A stretch of 64,000 nucleotides of DNA, from positions 22,369,951-22,433,950 of the forward strand of contig CM057167.1 in the NCBI GenBank assembly GCA_029962745.1, in the 5' to 3' direction. Source of the DNA: Echinometra lucunter. Taxonomy: Eukaryota > Echinodermata > Echinoidea > Camarodonta > Echinometridae. Shown here in pieces: positions 1 through 12,192 of the stretch; within the stretch, counting starts at the first letter, position 1; each line of letters begins with the position of its first letter. The translations under genes and the position numbers were made by a program. Below the pieces are notes generated by a model that did not search any database, was not told the origin of the DNA, and was given only the letters and a program-made list of their open reading frames with translations.

Positions 1-275
1 AAAAAAGCTCACTGTTCAAAGCTTGTTACCCTGTGATATGAAAAATAATGAGAAATAGTTTTCAAAAATATTATCACTATCATTATTTTTTTTTTTGGGG
101 GGGGGGAGGGGACATATCAATACAATGTATCCCAGTCATACCATCCAAATGTGACTGCATCTCCTATATGCCTCTGCATAAATTCAGTTACTTCATGGCT
201 TGAACTGTTCTTGAAATATTGTGATAACCAGAGGAAAAACGTATTATCACTTGTAAATGGATCTCTATGACTACA

Positions 276-838
276 TGTACATGTATGACCTTTGAACTTT
301 GATCTACAGGTACATACCCTAAAATCTAATCAGATCTTCTCCCTACACTGTATGTCGATGCATAATTGCATACCAGTGGCATAGCTAGGATTTCATTTCA
401 GGGAGGGCGGTAGTGAGCACGCGAAGCGTGTGAATCACTTACATGTACTGAGCGCGCGAAGCACGCTCCCTTGGGGGGAGGGTGCAGGGAGGGGGGAGTT
501 TCCCCCCTCCCGCGCTTTGCTCCGATGTTTCTCTGAATTGTTCCTTGTCTGCTCCCGCTCTTGTTACTTTCTCTTACCTTTTTCTTTTCTCACTCACGCT
601 TTTTTTCCCTTCTGTTCTTTTTTTTTTTTTTTTTGGTAGCCGTTTTGGAGGGGGCGACCACCCCCACCGCCCCCCCCCCCCCCCCTGGCTGCACAGGTGA
701 TGTATACTGGCACCAAGTTGGAAGTTCATACCCTAAACAGTCCTTGAGATATTGCAAGAACAAAAAGGCAGGACAAACGGATAGACAAGGTTCCGGAAAA
801 CGCCTCCAGCATGACTTTAGGTGGGCAGAGGCATTTAA
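276..838 (+). repeat. Diverged copy of the TGACCTTTGA repeat, interrupted by a nested repeat
   Basis: The left part (276-352: ATGACCTTTGAACTTTGA, CTAATCAGATC) and the right part (about 699-838: GGACAAACGGATAGAC, GCCTCCAGC) match 40337-41392. The GCGCGAAGC repeat at about 372-697 sits between them. Confidence 0.5.
372..697. repeat. GCGCGAAGC/CGCCCCC dispersed repeat, copy 1
   Basis: It contains GAGCGCGCGAAGCACGCTCC, a C/T-rich middle and GGAGGGGGCGACCACCCCCA. It matches 10740-11020 almost throughout. Homopolymer runs break the alignment. Confidence 0.7.
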
Positions 839-2395
839 GTATCTTAAATTCATAACCTTGATTTCTATACCGGTAATCACATGTTCAGTTTTGAGTCAGT
901 CTGGTAATGTGATTAGGTTACTGACAAAGTAATACCAGTAAGTATTAAGAAACATGGTTAGTGCAATACTAATGGAACATATCTGTGCATTTATTTATAA
1001 ACAAAAGCCAGCAGCAAAGGTGACATACATGTAAGTAACATTGACTAAAACATGATCCATAAACGTATCTCTACTGAAAAAAGAGAAGAATTTTGAAATT
1101 TTCAAGCAATCTTAAATGTATTGTATGTTAAACTTTAAAGTTCATCTAGTCAAAACAACAACATTTTGATAATCTACATGTATTGTATTTCAGTTCTGCA
1201 AAAATCTGTATTTATACTGGTACATGTACATGTACATGTAAATACCAGCCTATGAAATATTGGCTAAGAAAAATAAACTACTTGAATATTATCCAAGAAC
1301 TGAAGCCAAGACAGGAAAGTGCTGCTGTAAGCAAACAAACTTCATTAACTTGATATTGAACGAGAATAAGGAAGATGGTGTGGCTCTGATATGAATATCT
1401 TCAAAACCATGTTAGGCAACTAGGCATCTAGATCTTTCAAAGCCAGGTGGGCCAATTCGGCCAAACATGAGTGGATACCGGTACATATAAATGTATAACT
1501 TCTATTGAACAAGGAGTAGTGACGCTTGCTCATTCTCACCCCTTAAACAGTAGTCAATCTTAACGCTCTTTATCCTTCTGTATGGTATTTCAAAGCAGAA
1601 TGTTATATACATGTATGAAGTTACTAGAGTACACTGTTAGATGAGACAGGAAATAAGTAATAAATATGTACCATTACAATAATCATTGCATTCCTTTATA
1701 TCTGCAGCATACAAGCAGAATGAATGGCTTAAGGTACTGGTAATACAGTTTTGGCAGGCCCTCAAAAACTACATGTATTTGTCAGACTGCTTTGCTTTTA
1801 GCTAGTCAGTAGCAAAATAGAGGCAAAACTAAGATGCTTTGGAGTTTTTTCCTCAAGTTTAAAATTAAACAAATGAAAGGCAAAAGATTGTTTTTATCTC
1901 GGGTCAGCGACGTATACTGTAGTCACACAGTGCCACACAAATTTAAAACCAAAGAGAGTTCTGTTCAGGTGACAAGTGTAATGAAGCGCTGCTACATTGT
2001 GCAGGGAGCTGTCAGTGTGCAGGGGTCTTAGTGTAGTTGTAGGGCAGAGTGTAGTCTAGATGTTGTATTGTGTTCATTTCAGACATTCACACTAAAATTC
2101 ATCAAATATCATAACTAGAATATTACTTTTTATGCAGGGTTGAAAATATGAGACTATATTCAATCAGTATTTTATGCCAATTTTCTTTCTGCTATCAAAA
2201 CTGACATGGTTGCAATATGCAACATACAAATCATTTCTTTACCAAAATAAAAATATAATGGATACTGATAATTTACATCATCTGGTATACATGTATACAT
2301 GCAGATGATACATGGATAAATATCCTTTGAGATTGTCAGAGATATAGTAACACAACAGAGAAAATAAATAAATATCTGTCAACTGTTCCACTTAC
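839..2395. other. AT-rich stretch without supported features
   Basis: Short open frames only. ACATGTA strings are frequent. Nothing recognised. Confidence 0.4.
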
Positions 2396-2470
2396 AGACT
2401 GGCCTTGTCTCAGAAGATCTTTTGCATTCTTCATCAGTAGTGGTATGATGAGACAAACAGGCTTCTCACT
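2396..2470 (-). CDS. Candidate internal exon, unidentified
   Basis: It is bounded by an acceptor (TCTTTCTGCCACAG) and a consensus donor (CAGTCT|GTAAGTGG). The single open frame encodes EKPVCLIIPLLMKNAKDLLR, a helical-looking segment. It may belong to the same - strand gene as 4355-4186, but no linking exons were found between them. Confidence 0.3.
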
Positions 2471-3147
2471 GTGGCAGAAAGAGAGAAAGAATCCATTAGT
2501 ATCCAACTGGTGGAGTAGACTTTTCTGAAGGTTAATACATAACAACACGTTTTTCAAGGCTTATGAAACAAATACTGCCCTTACAAGTTTCTGCCAGCTC
2601 TCTATTGTGAAACTAAATATCGGAGGATTAAATCTGTTTCTCCCTCAAATGTAGTCTGGCCTCAAGGCTGACTTCCAAATGTTTTTAAATTGAAAAAGTG
2701 CTTCACTCAGTCTGGGCTCTTCGAAGACCATGGACAATCACATATTTTATTTTCCTCTTGTACACCTTGAGAAAGCTCTGTATGATAGGTTAGCCATTGC
2801 ACCTCAGACTCTTTTAAACTTGTTTATGCTAAAACAAGGAAAATTTATCCCGCCTGAATGCTTGACTAACTCCAATCCATTCATGCACACAACCTTTTGT
2901 TAGCGATCATGGGAACAGGATACAGTTATGCAATCAATTCCTCCTCACATGTTCGACCACGCACGGCGGAGGTTACTCCCTACAAAATTGATCTGAAGTT
3001 TACTAGCTGAAGATAAGCTTGTGTTGACACAATCGGACAATATGTAAACAAATTTACTGATTGCAGCGTACAACAATCACAAGTAGTTCTTCTTGCATAA
3101 GTTAGTAATGGTCACTCCTTTACAAATGTCATAATGCTTGTACTCGG

Positions 3148-3178
<31 letters not shown>

Positions 3179-3268
3179 AGAAAGAGAGGGGGAATGAAAG
3201 CTAAAGTAAAAGTAAGAACTCTGTATGTAGCACAATCTTTATCAAAAATTTTATGGACAGACTAAAGA

Positions 3269-3563
3269 TAATTTGCAGTAATGATCACTTGCATAATAAA
3301 TGCTTCAATTTAATGACCTGGTACTGCTGTTAGATCAATTTAAATTCAAGGTCATTCCAGGTCAAATTAATATTTTCATTGTGTTTATTGAAAAAAAAGC
3401 AGTTATCAAGAGCACCATGGGTCTAGATCTAAAAATCTTCATTTCTAGAGAAGACACAATCAATTTTGTAGATAATTTGCAGTAATGATCACTTGCATAA
3501 TAAACACTTCAATTTAATGACCTGGTACTGCTGTTAGATCAATTTTAATTCAAGGTCATTCCA
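3269..3563 (+). repeat. About 202-bp spaced tandem duplication
   Basis: The unit beginning GATAATTTGCAGTAATGATC at 3269 recurs at 3471 with few changes over about 93 bp. Confidence 0.75.
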
Positions 3564-4185
3564 ATTTCGTACCCCCCCCCAAAAAAAAAAGTGAAAGCAA
3601 CTTATTACATATTTTGTTTCACAGGTTTATTAAATGCAGTATGGTTACATATAGAATATGGCTAAATGACTAAAAACAATATGTAATGAAATGAAGACAT
3701 CTTTGGTTAAATTATCATGTGCCATATGCAGCTATGATTCTCCAAATGTCTTTATATAATGGGGTTGGCAGAGCTTCTTTCAAAGGGGGGGGGGGAACCA
3801 GTGAAAGAGGGCACTTTCCTGGAAAAAAGGGACACTTACAAAGGGCGAACATAAGGAAAAATGGCATTAAGGCATTGTAATGAGTGTGTATACCACTGAA
3901 TGCAACCTTTGAATGATATATCAAAACACAAATCTCAGAAATTTTTGTTGTAATGTACATTCATGTGCAACCATTTTATTACCTGCCCAACATTTGGAAA
4001 TGAAAATGATGTAACAGTTAGATCTAACTGTTAGGCCTAACAAGGCATGCCATCATTTTTGTAAAATCTTGCATGCAGCAATAAATAATACTGACCAGAT
4101 ACAGCAAATCACAGATAGATTTAGATATACATGTATCTCTCAATGTAGTTAAAGAGGTAAAAAAAAAAAAAAAAAATAGCCTTGG

Positions 4186-4355
4186 TAATGTCTCGTTGAA
4201 GCACAAAGCTTGCATCGCCACACCACCAGTAATGAAGAAGAGCTGGGCCGCTAGTGCTGGGGAAGAAGTGTTGCTTTTGCCTGCTAAAGTAACCTGTGAA
4301 TCAGCAGGAACTTTAACAATCGATTGGATGAGGAAAAAGCCAATTTTGGTATCAC
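4186..4355 (-). CDS. Candidate exon or relic, unidentified helical-repeat protein
   Basis: After an acceptor (CTATGATTCAG) at 4356-4357 an open frame encodes IGFFLIQSIVKVPADSQV and AAQLFFITGGVAMQALCFNE, with codon use unlike the surrounding AT-rich DNA. The hydrophobic/helical pattern vaguely recalls HEAT-repeat condensin D subunits, but I cannot identify it. No good donor is seen: the frame runs into an 18-base T run at about 4160-4176. It may be a broken exon. Confidence 0.3.
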
Positions 4356-4585
4356 CTGAATCATAGAAAATGGCAATAAACTTGGTTAAAACTTATTTCT
4401 GCCAGCCACAAATACTTTTTGAAAGCCAGAAGCAGATATTCAGGGTTGTGATTTCTGACTTCGAAATCCAGGACCGTTGCCGACAGCTTGTGCATATTTT
4501 GTGTATGAGTGTGTATGCCGTGTGTATGCGCAGCAGAACACAGCTAGATACACCAATGTGTAAGCAGCAGTGCAATGCCGCCCAG

Positions 4586-6130
4586 GCCGGCCGGCCGGCC
4601 GCGAAATTTGTTTTCCTACAACATTTTCGCTCCTTGCGCGTGCGCACATGGTCATTTTCTGAGAGCTCATAAATATTCATATGTATGTCCTGAGACCATC
4701 AATCAGGTCATTCTCCGCGCGTGATTTCATAAATCAGGATCGAGCGCTGGCGCAGGTTTGTGCACAAATTAAATGATGTGTTGCAAGCCCCCGTAATTAT
4801 TGTATAGCTTAAATAATGTAGGAAATGTTGTTATGAATAATATTGGAGTTTGTGTAAATGAAGAACTTTTTGAATGATCAGCTCGAATGTACAGGCTGAA
4901 TTGTGTCATACAGTGCATTTAGGCCTACTTGCACAAGGGTGTGTTTGTTGAGGTACATGTAATAGGCCCTAATGGACTAGGAACAAGGAAACCATCCATA
5001 AACTGATACAATGATTGAGTTATTGGTTGTTGTAGATAGTTAGCTGTTGCCATTTATAGTTCCTTTCAGAAAGGTGTATTATTTAGGACCTATACCAGTG
5101 TATAAGGATCAACAAGAGGTGTATATAGTGTACATAATGTGCTTAGGATAGATATTGTATTGCAATAAAGCATTAAATGTGATAGGGGCACAAGGGCATA
5201 ATTTATGCGTAAACGTACAACATTCCTATATGATTATGCACCAAGCTCTCATAAAGCTAACATTTATTTAGTTAGGCTGTCCAAGGATTATTAATAAAGC
5301 AGACTGAGTAACGTTATGATTATGTAAATTAGGCTTTGGTATACGTTGACTGGATATGATTATTTTAATCATTTTGTTGTCACAAGATCAACCATATTTT
5401 ATGTTGACCACGATAAGAACATGTAACCTGGGTTTTATTGTATTCCCTTTACTGATTCATAAAAGGTGGTTTTTAAAAATGTAGATTACAAATAACAATG
5501 AAAATAAATGTTTCAATCATTTCATCAATAGTTCAGTGGTTTGATAAAAAAATACAAAGAGGGCGAGAGAAATAGAGAGAGAGGGGGGGGGGGGGAGCCA
5601 GGGGAGTGGGAAGACATGATGAGTGGAAAGGAATGTGACATTAAATTTGAAAACAAGATTAATCCTATTTGAGGTTGGTGTTCGTAATTCTACTTTTTAA
5701 CCATCTTAGGGCCGGTGAGTAAACCAATCATCGTACTTTCTCATATTGTACATGTATTTCTAATTATTCTAAAAACTAAAATAGAATAAAAGTATCAAAG
5801 ACTCGTGATATTTCAAAAAAACAATCAAGTTTGAGTTAATGTTTGCACGCACACAAATCTCATCACAGACAGAATTAGAGAGGAGCAAAGCACGCATTAA
5901 TGGCATTATGACGTAGCGTACCTATGAATATTTTGTGAGGTCGTCTCAGACAATGACCATGTGCGCATGCATTGATCAATGGCACAATGACGTACATATG
6001 AATATTTATGAAGTCGCGGAGAATGACCATGTGCGCACGCGCAAGGAGCGAAAATGTCGTAGGAAAAAAAATTTCGCCGGCCAGCCAGGCAGGCTTGGCT
6101 CTGACCGGCTGGCTGCATGCGCATGCACAA
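4586..6130. mobile_element. Candidate 1.5-kb foldback element
   Basis: The segment at 4586-4690 (GAAATTTGTTTTCCTAC, TTGCGCGTGCGCACATGGTC) is inverted at about 5990-6095. Each arm carries a second, weaker copy of the GCGCA..CATGGTCATT unit just inside. The interior is AT-rich and non-coding with a GA/G tract at 5565-5595. No target duplication was fixed. Confidence 0.55.
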
Positions 6131-6229
6131 ACACTAGCTCATCGCATCGGATGCGATGCTTTGCAAAAACATTATCATTTTTAGTTTTATGAGATTGGAG
6201 ACAGTTTTACTCACCAAGAAAAAGTGTAG

Positions 6230-6970
6230 ACTTAAAAAAAGGGCATATTACATACAAGAAAAGGGCATATTTATGAGAAAAAGGGCACCTCGGCCAAATG
6301 AAAAAGGGCACAATTTTAGTGGCCGTAACTTGAAGCAAAGGGACGAAGGGCATCACGGCCAGTAATGAGGGCATCGGCGGCCATGGCCGTCGATGGCCAT
6401 CGATTATTTTGAGGCCTGTTATAATCATGTCTTTATTCTGTTGCCATTTGTTATTTAACTGTCACATTTGTAATTTGATCAATTATGTTGTATATTTATT
6501 ACTATTGTTTGTAAATTTGTTATTTGATTTGACAATAAATGCAGAAACTCCTGCAAAAAAAAAAATTGTAGCCGATCACAAGAATGCTATGACGTCACTA
6601 CGATTTGGGATTGAGTTCGCTTTTATTCCTACAGGGAGGCTCGCAATAGCCCAGAATTTCGATTTTTGTATTCATACGACTATTTGAAACTTTGATCATT
6701 AAGATTTCACATATGTTTGAATGTTCATATCAAATGCTATAACAAATTTTTCCAAAATTGGATCGCAATCGGATCGTATAGTGTGCGACAGGCTTAAAGT
6801 GCAAAAGAGCACTTACTAGAAGGTGAACGGGCACTTATAAAAAAGAAAATGGGCCCTTTTAAGAAGAAAATGGGGGCACTGAACAGGTTTTAAAACAGAC
6901 ATTTTTCATGGGCAAAAAGGGCACTTTTTGGGTGTTTTAAAAAGTAGGGGCACTGTGCCCCCTGCCCCCC

Positions 6971-7012
<42 letters not shown>

Positions 7013-7013
7013 C
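6230..7013. repeat. AAAGGGCAC-rich repeats and a 50-base C tract
   Basis: Clusters of AAAGGGCA at 6238-6365 and 6790-6965 (also 3785-3850) look like one dispersed family. A run of about 50 C residues ends at 7011. Confidence 0.55.
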
Positions 7014-7165
7014 TTCACTGCCCCAGCTTCATAGTCATATCTATCTTTTGTCTATAATTTCCTTTCCATATCAATCTTCACTTAGTATGTAGCTTTGTGT
7101 GATATGAGAAATTGTATCAACTCACAAAAGATAATAATCCCCAACTCAGATCTGTAGTATACCCA

Positions 7166-7452
7166 GGCCCCCTAACACAAAAGCATAGAGACTGATCGTA
7201 CGATTGACTTTTACGATTGATTACACTAAGCGACAAATGACCAATGCAATCAATCATAAAGATCAATCCTACGATCAATTGCTAAGCTTTGTGTTATGGG
7301 GCCCAAAGATCTGCAATCAATCGCAAAGTTGTAACAGCCAATCAAGACCACGGTTTCATGCATATCTCGTTCAAAAAGATGACCCTGGACCAATCAGAAT
7401 GGTTGTTTTAAATTTGCGATTGATCGCAAACCTCTTTGTTACTGGCCCCTGA
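7166..7452. mobile_element. Pair of adjacent palindromic MITE-like repeats
   Basis: GGCCCCCTAACACAAAAGC pairs with GCTTTGTGTTATGGGGCC (7166-7304). The next 148 bp form a second imperfect palindrome around GCGATTGATCGC and end at GTTACTGGCCCC. Confidence 0.55.
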
Positions 7453-7539
7453 TGGTGCGTGTCCAGACAGGTTGTGTATCCAGATAGTTGATTTATAACG
7501 GCCATTTTAAGCAGTTTACAAGCGATATTTCTTACATTT

Positions 7540-7680
7540 TTGGCAATACTGAAGAAGTTCACACCCCTGCCATATTTTCATCAAATTTAGGTTTAGGATT
7601 AGGTTAGGATTATGATTAGGGTTGGGTTACGGTTAGGATTAGGGTTGGAGGGGGTGTGAACTTCTTCAGTATTACCAAAT
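7540..7680. repeat. Inverted repeat enclosing telomere-like sequence
   Basis: TTGGCAATACTGAAGAAGTT and its near complement at 7653-7680 bracket GGTTTAGGATTAGGTTAGGA-type repeats, related to TTAGGG. Confidence 0.65.
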
Positions 7681-8456
7681 TTTCTATCAATTGTGTTTAC
7701 TGTTAGACAATATCAAAGAGAACAAATATTGATGATGATTAGTGCTATTGAATAGTTCATGTTGAATCCAAAGACAAAAGAGAAGGCCTCACTTCTGATA
7801 AGCATCTGCACACATGACCCCCCCCCAATCCTACAAGTATGGAAGTGTATCCTATTACTGAACATTTTTCATAGATTCAGTCATATCGAATACAGTATTC
7901 TCTAAACATTTATCAAACTTCTACCATGAATATTCAAATACCTACAGAAAATGAACATGTGCAAAATTTTCAAAGACAATTAGTCTTTGATCCAATATCA
8001 CCTTCCGATCGCACCCCTCTCCGCATACACTGCGTTTTGGTGACTTGAAAATGGAATTGTATTACAGAACGTGCATTTCCTATGGGAAAAAGTTGGACAA
8101 TGTACCAAATCGACAATCAGCTAGTTTGAACACTTTTTGCTTTTTAAGAAAACAATGATATTACAAAAGTATTTTTGCCTCGTTTTTGTCATCTTCCTTT
8201 TTGAAATTTCCTTTGGGAGAATGTTGCATAGTTCTAAGCGTAAGAAATTAATTTTGGAAGCGTAAATGAACGCGTTCGGTAATACATGCTGTTCGCGAAT
8301 AATACAATCACTGACTATACATAACAATATCTGGGATTATGTCGAACTACTCAAGACAAGACTGTCCTCCTGACCCAGAATCTCAAAGAAAAAAACCCCA
8401 CAAACATAACAAAACTTATTGCAACAGAATAAATGAAAGGAAACAGATAGAAATTG

Positions 8457-9466
8457 GGGGCGCGTTTCATGAAACCAACTCCATGACAGTCATATCTCTT
8501 GTCGATGATCTACGGAGATGTCATGAACCTGACAAAGTGTTTCACGAAAGCCTGACATCTCACAAATCCAAGATATCGATACTATCGGCTGAAAAAGGAT
8601 AGCCTTGATCACTATCCCCTGGATTTATTATCAATCATTCCAACACAATTTAGACTCAGCTTTGCTCTAATTGTTGGAAAAGTATAGAAAACATCAATGG
8701 GATTTGATAAACATCATACAAACGTTGCATTCACGTGAAAAACTATATTAATTGTGACATCTGAGAATTTCTAAAATTAATAAACAAAAAGCTGCTGTTG
8801 CGCTTTGCGAATTGATTTGTAATTAAGAGGACACCGTAATTGACAAATTGTTGAAAGCGGACCCATATTTTGTTTTAATTTTTGGAAGAACACTGAATTG
8901 GTATGCTCTTCGATCGAACTTTTGACATTAATTCATTAACGAATAAATTTTAAATGATTTCAATAAATACTGTGGTTGCAACAAAGGGAAATATGGAAGA
9001 AGTTCACACGTGTTGAATTGTCATCGTACTTACGGGCCTGTAAATACAGACTGCTCCGTTTTCTATGGGAAACTGATGGGAGGATAATCAGTATTAATCA
9101 CAATTACTTGCTGGAGGGTTAAAACGTCGCTAAGACATATAGGTTATTTCACTTATACTTTTATATCAACATCAGTAACAATTGGTTATGGAATGAGAGT
9201 CTGGAACTCAAGAAATATTTGTATTTAATAAATAAACATTCCTTATTTTTCGCTGCCCGCGAGCTGCCCATAGCCGACGAAAAGGTGACCGGTGATGGCG
9301 TGCTAAAAAGATATGACATGTTCGGAGGAGCGACAAGTCATTTGTCAGGGAAGTTGTCGCTGGTCTTGGCAAAGACGGCTTTGTGAAACACTTAGCAGAC
9401 AAGATGACCGACATCTCTGAGATGTCGTTGATCTTGTAGTTATGACGGTTTCATGAAACGCGCCCC
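8457..9466. mobile_element. 1-kb DNA transposon remnant with GGGGCGCGTTTCATGAAACC ends
   Basis: The outermost 20 bp are perfectly inverted and further similarity extends inwards (GTCATATCTC, ACATCTC, TTTCACGAAAG/TTTGTGAAACAC). It encodes no transposase. The target duplication is not resolved. Confidence 0.7.
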
Positions 9467-9896
9467 AGATTCTGAATGTTAAAAGGATTTAGGGAAAAAA
9501 AAAGGAAAACATTAATAGCCTACATTGTGTTTGACAATTTCAACACAACATGCATTAACAACATGGTTAAAATTTGTCACAGAGCAAGACTCGGAGTCAA
9601 GACTCGACTTAGACCGAAAAATTCTGTCTCTAACACTAACAGTAGTCGTTACCCTCGTATTCTGGTAGGGTCGGCACTCTGCTGCTCAACTTCAAAGGTC
9701 AAAGTCAAACAAGAATGAGAATAATACTTAACAATTAGAGTCTAGTAACATCAACTTTTTTAAGTCTATAACGTTGAATAAAAGTAAAAGGCATGCCTAA
9801 AAATAATAAAAACACACAAACAAACAAAAAACCATAACAAAACAAACAGTGAAAGAGAAACAGGGAAGAAATTGTTCAACATACCTGACATTCAGG

Positions 9897-10099
9897 ACAA
9901 GCATGACAAGTCATATTCCGTGGCAGCTGGCAGGGCAGTGAGTGCATTAATGATGCATACTGCACTGTGTGAAGCTGGCTTAGTTTGAAGGCGAACTGGA
10001 TCTGGAGCCGCGCCGGTGCGGTGGCGGTGTATCTTGTGTGCGCTCGATTGGACTCTTTGGAGCAATAATCATGCAGTCTTCGTTGATGAAATCGTACTG
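9897..10099 (-). CDS. Candidate exon with two open frames, unidentified
   Basis: It is bounded by an acceptor (CAGCTTTTCCAG) and a donor (TGTCAG|GTATGTTG). One frame encodes KQYDFINEDCMIIAPKSPIE and ends RRGSRSSSPSN then stop (at about 9980), which resembles a natural C-terminus. A second frame is open through the whole segment. I do not recognise either protein. It could also be a non-coding exon. Confidence 0.25.
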
Positions 10100-10739
10100 C
10101 TTTCTGGAAAAAGCTGAAACAGTATACCTATGACCGGATTCAAGGCGATATTCAGTATTTTCCACTTGCTTTTGTATATTAAGTTCTAGAAATACTATTT
10201 TTAGAGACTATCTAGGTTGGTTCCCACGCTGGTACGATATCTCTGGACATGTAGATATGAGGTTGAGAATGTGTAGTCTACGCAACCAGACCGGAGGAGA
10301 ATCGATCAGGAACAGAAAATGACAGAGAAAAGTGTTGACATCGTCATCGTCATACTTTTCGGGGGGGGGGGGGGGGGGGGGGGATATTTGCTGATCCGTA
10401 ATCACATAGTTTATACAAACAAACTTTTTCTTCTTTCAAGGGCGCCGTAATCGAGGAGGAAGGAGGGGCAGTCACCCCAAAACGAAAAAGTGGAGGGTCA
10501 AAACGCATTTTTGCCCCAAAAGCAAAAGCATGGCCCCAAAGCACCCCACACACTCACACAAAATAATTCAGCAGTAAAGGGGTAAAAAAAAAAAAGCAGG
10601 ATCCTTTTCTTTCCTTTTTTTTTTACCCATGAAGGAAAACCTGATGTAGATGACACGACCGCCCCATGCGACCCCCTGGCTATGCGGAAATCTCAACTAT
10701 ACCAGCCACCTCATTCTGGAGGGGGAGAGAGAGAGAGAG

Positions 10740-11020
10740 AATAAAATTTTAGGGAGGCGGTAGTACAGTGAGCACACAAAGCGCGCGAATCACTTACTGA
10801 GCGCGCGAAGCGCACTCCCTAGAGGGGAGGGTGCAGGGAGGGGGGAGTTTCCCGGAAGCTCCGATGTTTCTTTGAATTGTTCCTTGTCTGCTCCCGCTCT
10901 TACTTTCTCTTACCTTTTTCTTTTCTCGCTCACGCCTTTTTTCCCTTCTGTTTTTTTTTTTTGCGTTTTGGAGGGGGCGACCGCCCCCACCGCCCCCCTT
11001 GGCTACGCGGGTGCTTTGCA
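10740..11020. repeat. GCGCGAAGC/CGCCCCC dispersed repeat, copy 2
   Basis: Same order of blocks as at 372-697, with a 20-30 bp deletion after GAGTTTCCC. Both copies produce proline- and phenylalanine-rich spurious frames. Confidence 0.7.
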
Positions 11021-11189
11021 TTGTTGTATTCTGTTCTTGTTACAACATTCTTCTGTTAAGTTCAGTTCTGTTTTGCTTTGATTTTGATGATAATCCTTCA
11101 AGTTGAGGATTTTAAAGAGGTTATTTGGGCACTTGTCACCCATATTCGGTCTGCTATAGAACTTAGAAGTGGAAAATGTGCTTCTTAAC

Positions 11190-11542
11190 GGTAGGCACTT
11201 TTGAGGCGACTGTGAAGTGAGGGTGACAACGAAGTTCTTCTTTCAGCGACTTGATTGAAGAATATCTATCATACTTTAACTATTTTGTTAACGGAATAAA
11301 CGCCATTGTCATCAATTTCATGACGACAAAAAAATTTCCAGCGTCACTGGGATTCGAACCCTTGACTAGCATGAGTAGTAATGTATTGAGCTCTGACAGT
11401 GGCTTTGACCACTGCGCCACGAGCAGTTGACGAGGCAACTGGTGCACTTTATCCATTTATACCCGGATTTATTTCTAGTCTTAACTTCTCAGACATGATT
11501 ATTTTTACCCCTCACTTTACAGTCGCCTCAAAAGTGCCTACC
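11190..11542. mobile_element. 353-bp TIR element with 9-bp TSD enclosing a tRNA-like segment
   Basis: The terminal repeats (about 35 bp, near-perfect) begin GGTAGGCACTTTTGAGGCGA. The direct repeat CTTCTTAAC flanks it at 11181-11189 and 11543-11551. The inner - strand carries a tRNA-like segment (see 11343-11428). It is non-autonomous and MULE-like by TSD length. Confidence 0.85.
11343..11428 (-). repeat. tRNA-derived segment with A and B boxes
   Basis: The - strand reads TGGCGCAGTGGTC (A box) and GGTTCGAATCC (B box), both matching the Pol III consensus. The acceptor stem does not pair, so it is not a functional tRNA gene but a tRNA-derived promoter inside a transposon. Confidence 0.65.
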
Positions 11543-12192
11543 CTTCTTAACTTTGATCTCTCATAATTAGAACTATCTCCTAAAACACATGATGCTGGAA
11601 GCGATCAGTCCCGTTATTTAAACAAAAATCGTGCGCATATGCCATAAATAACTGTTTTCTCTCTCTCTTTCAAAATAACAAAATTTGTGGAAGGAAGCAT
11701 GTGTCTCAGGCCCTGACTGATTTAATAGAAGTCGAACCCCTTTGGGGGATCAGGGAAGTAAAACTTAAGAGACCCTCCCTGGGATTGATAGACTCACAAT
11801 GAGACAAGCAAAGCTGAAATCCTAGACTAAAATTATCTAGAAATAGCTCAAGATGCAGCATATATAAACAAAAATATAAATTTCATTTTTTCGTCCTTAT
11901 TCTCTTATTTATACTGTGTCAATTTTAGGATAAAAGTCTAATATTTCACACATATTTTCCAAGTTTATATGATATATATGTTTATGACATTACAGGGGGT
12001 CAGGATTAATGTATGTGTCATGACATATTTTAAAACACATTGAAGAAAGACTACCAATAATGTACATATCCCAGTATCCTTTGCGGTATCGTGGCAACTG
12101 TAAATATGGCGTAAATTACCAGTTTGTCTTCTACGATTTCGAAAAGGGAAGGATATCACACCACCATTTCTCGTTTGTTGACCATCACTTTG

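Noticed and set aside
561..932. 123-codon frame with Phe/Pro runs
   Set aside because: Produced by T and C homopolymer tracts in a dispersed repeat.
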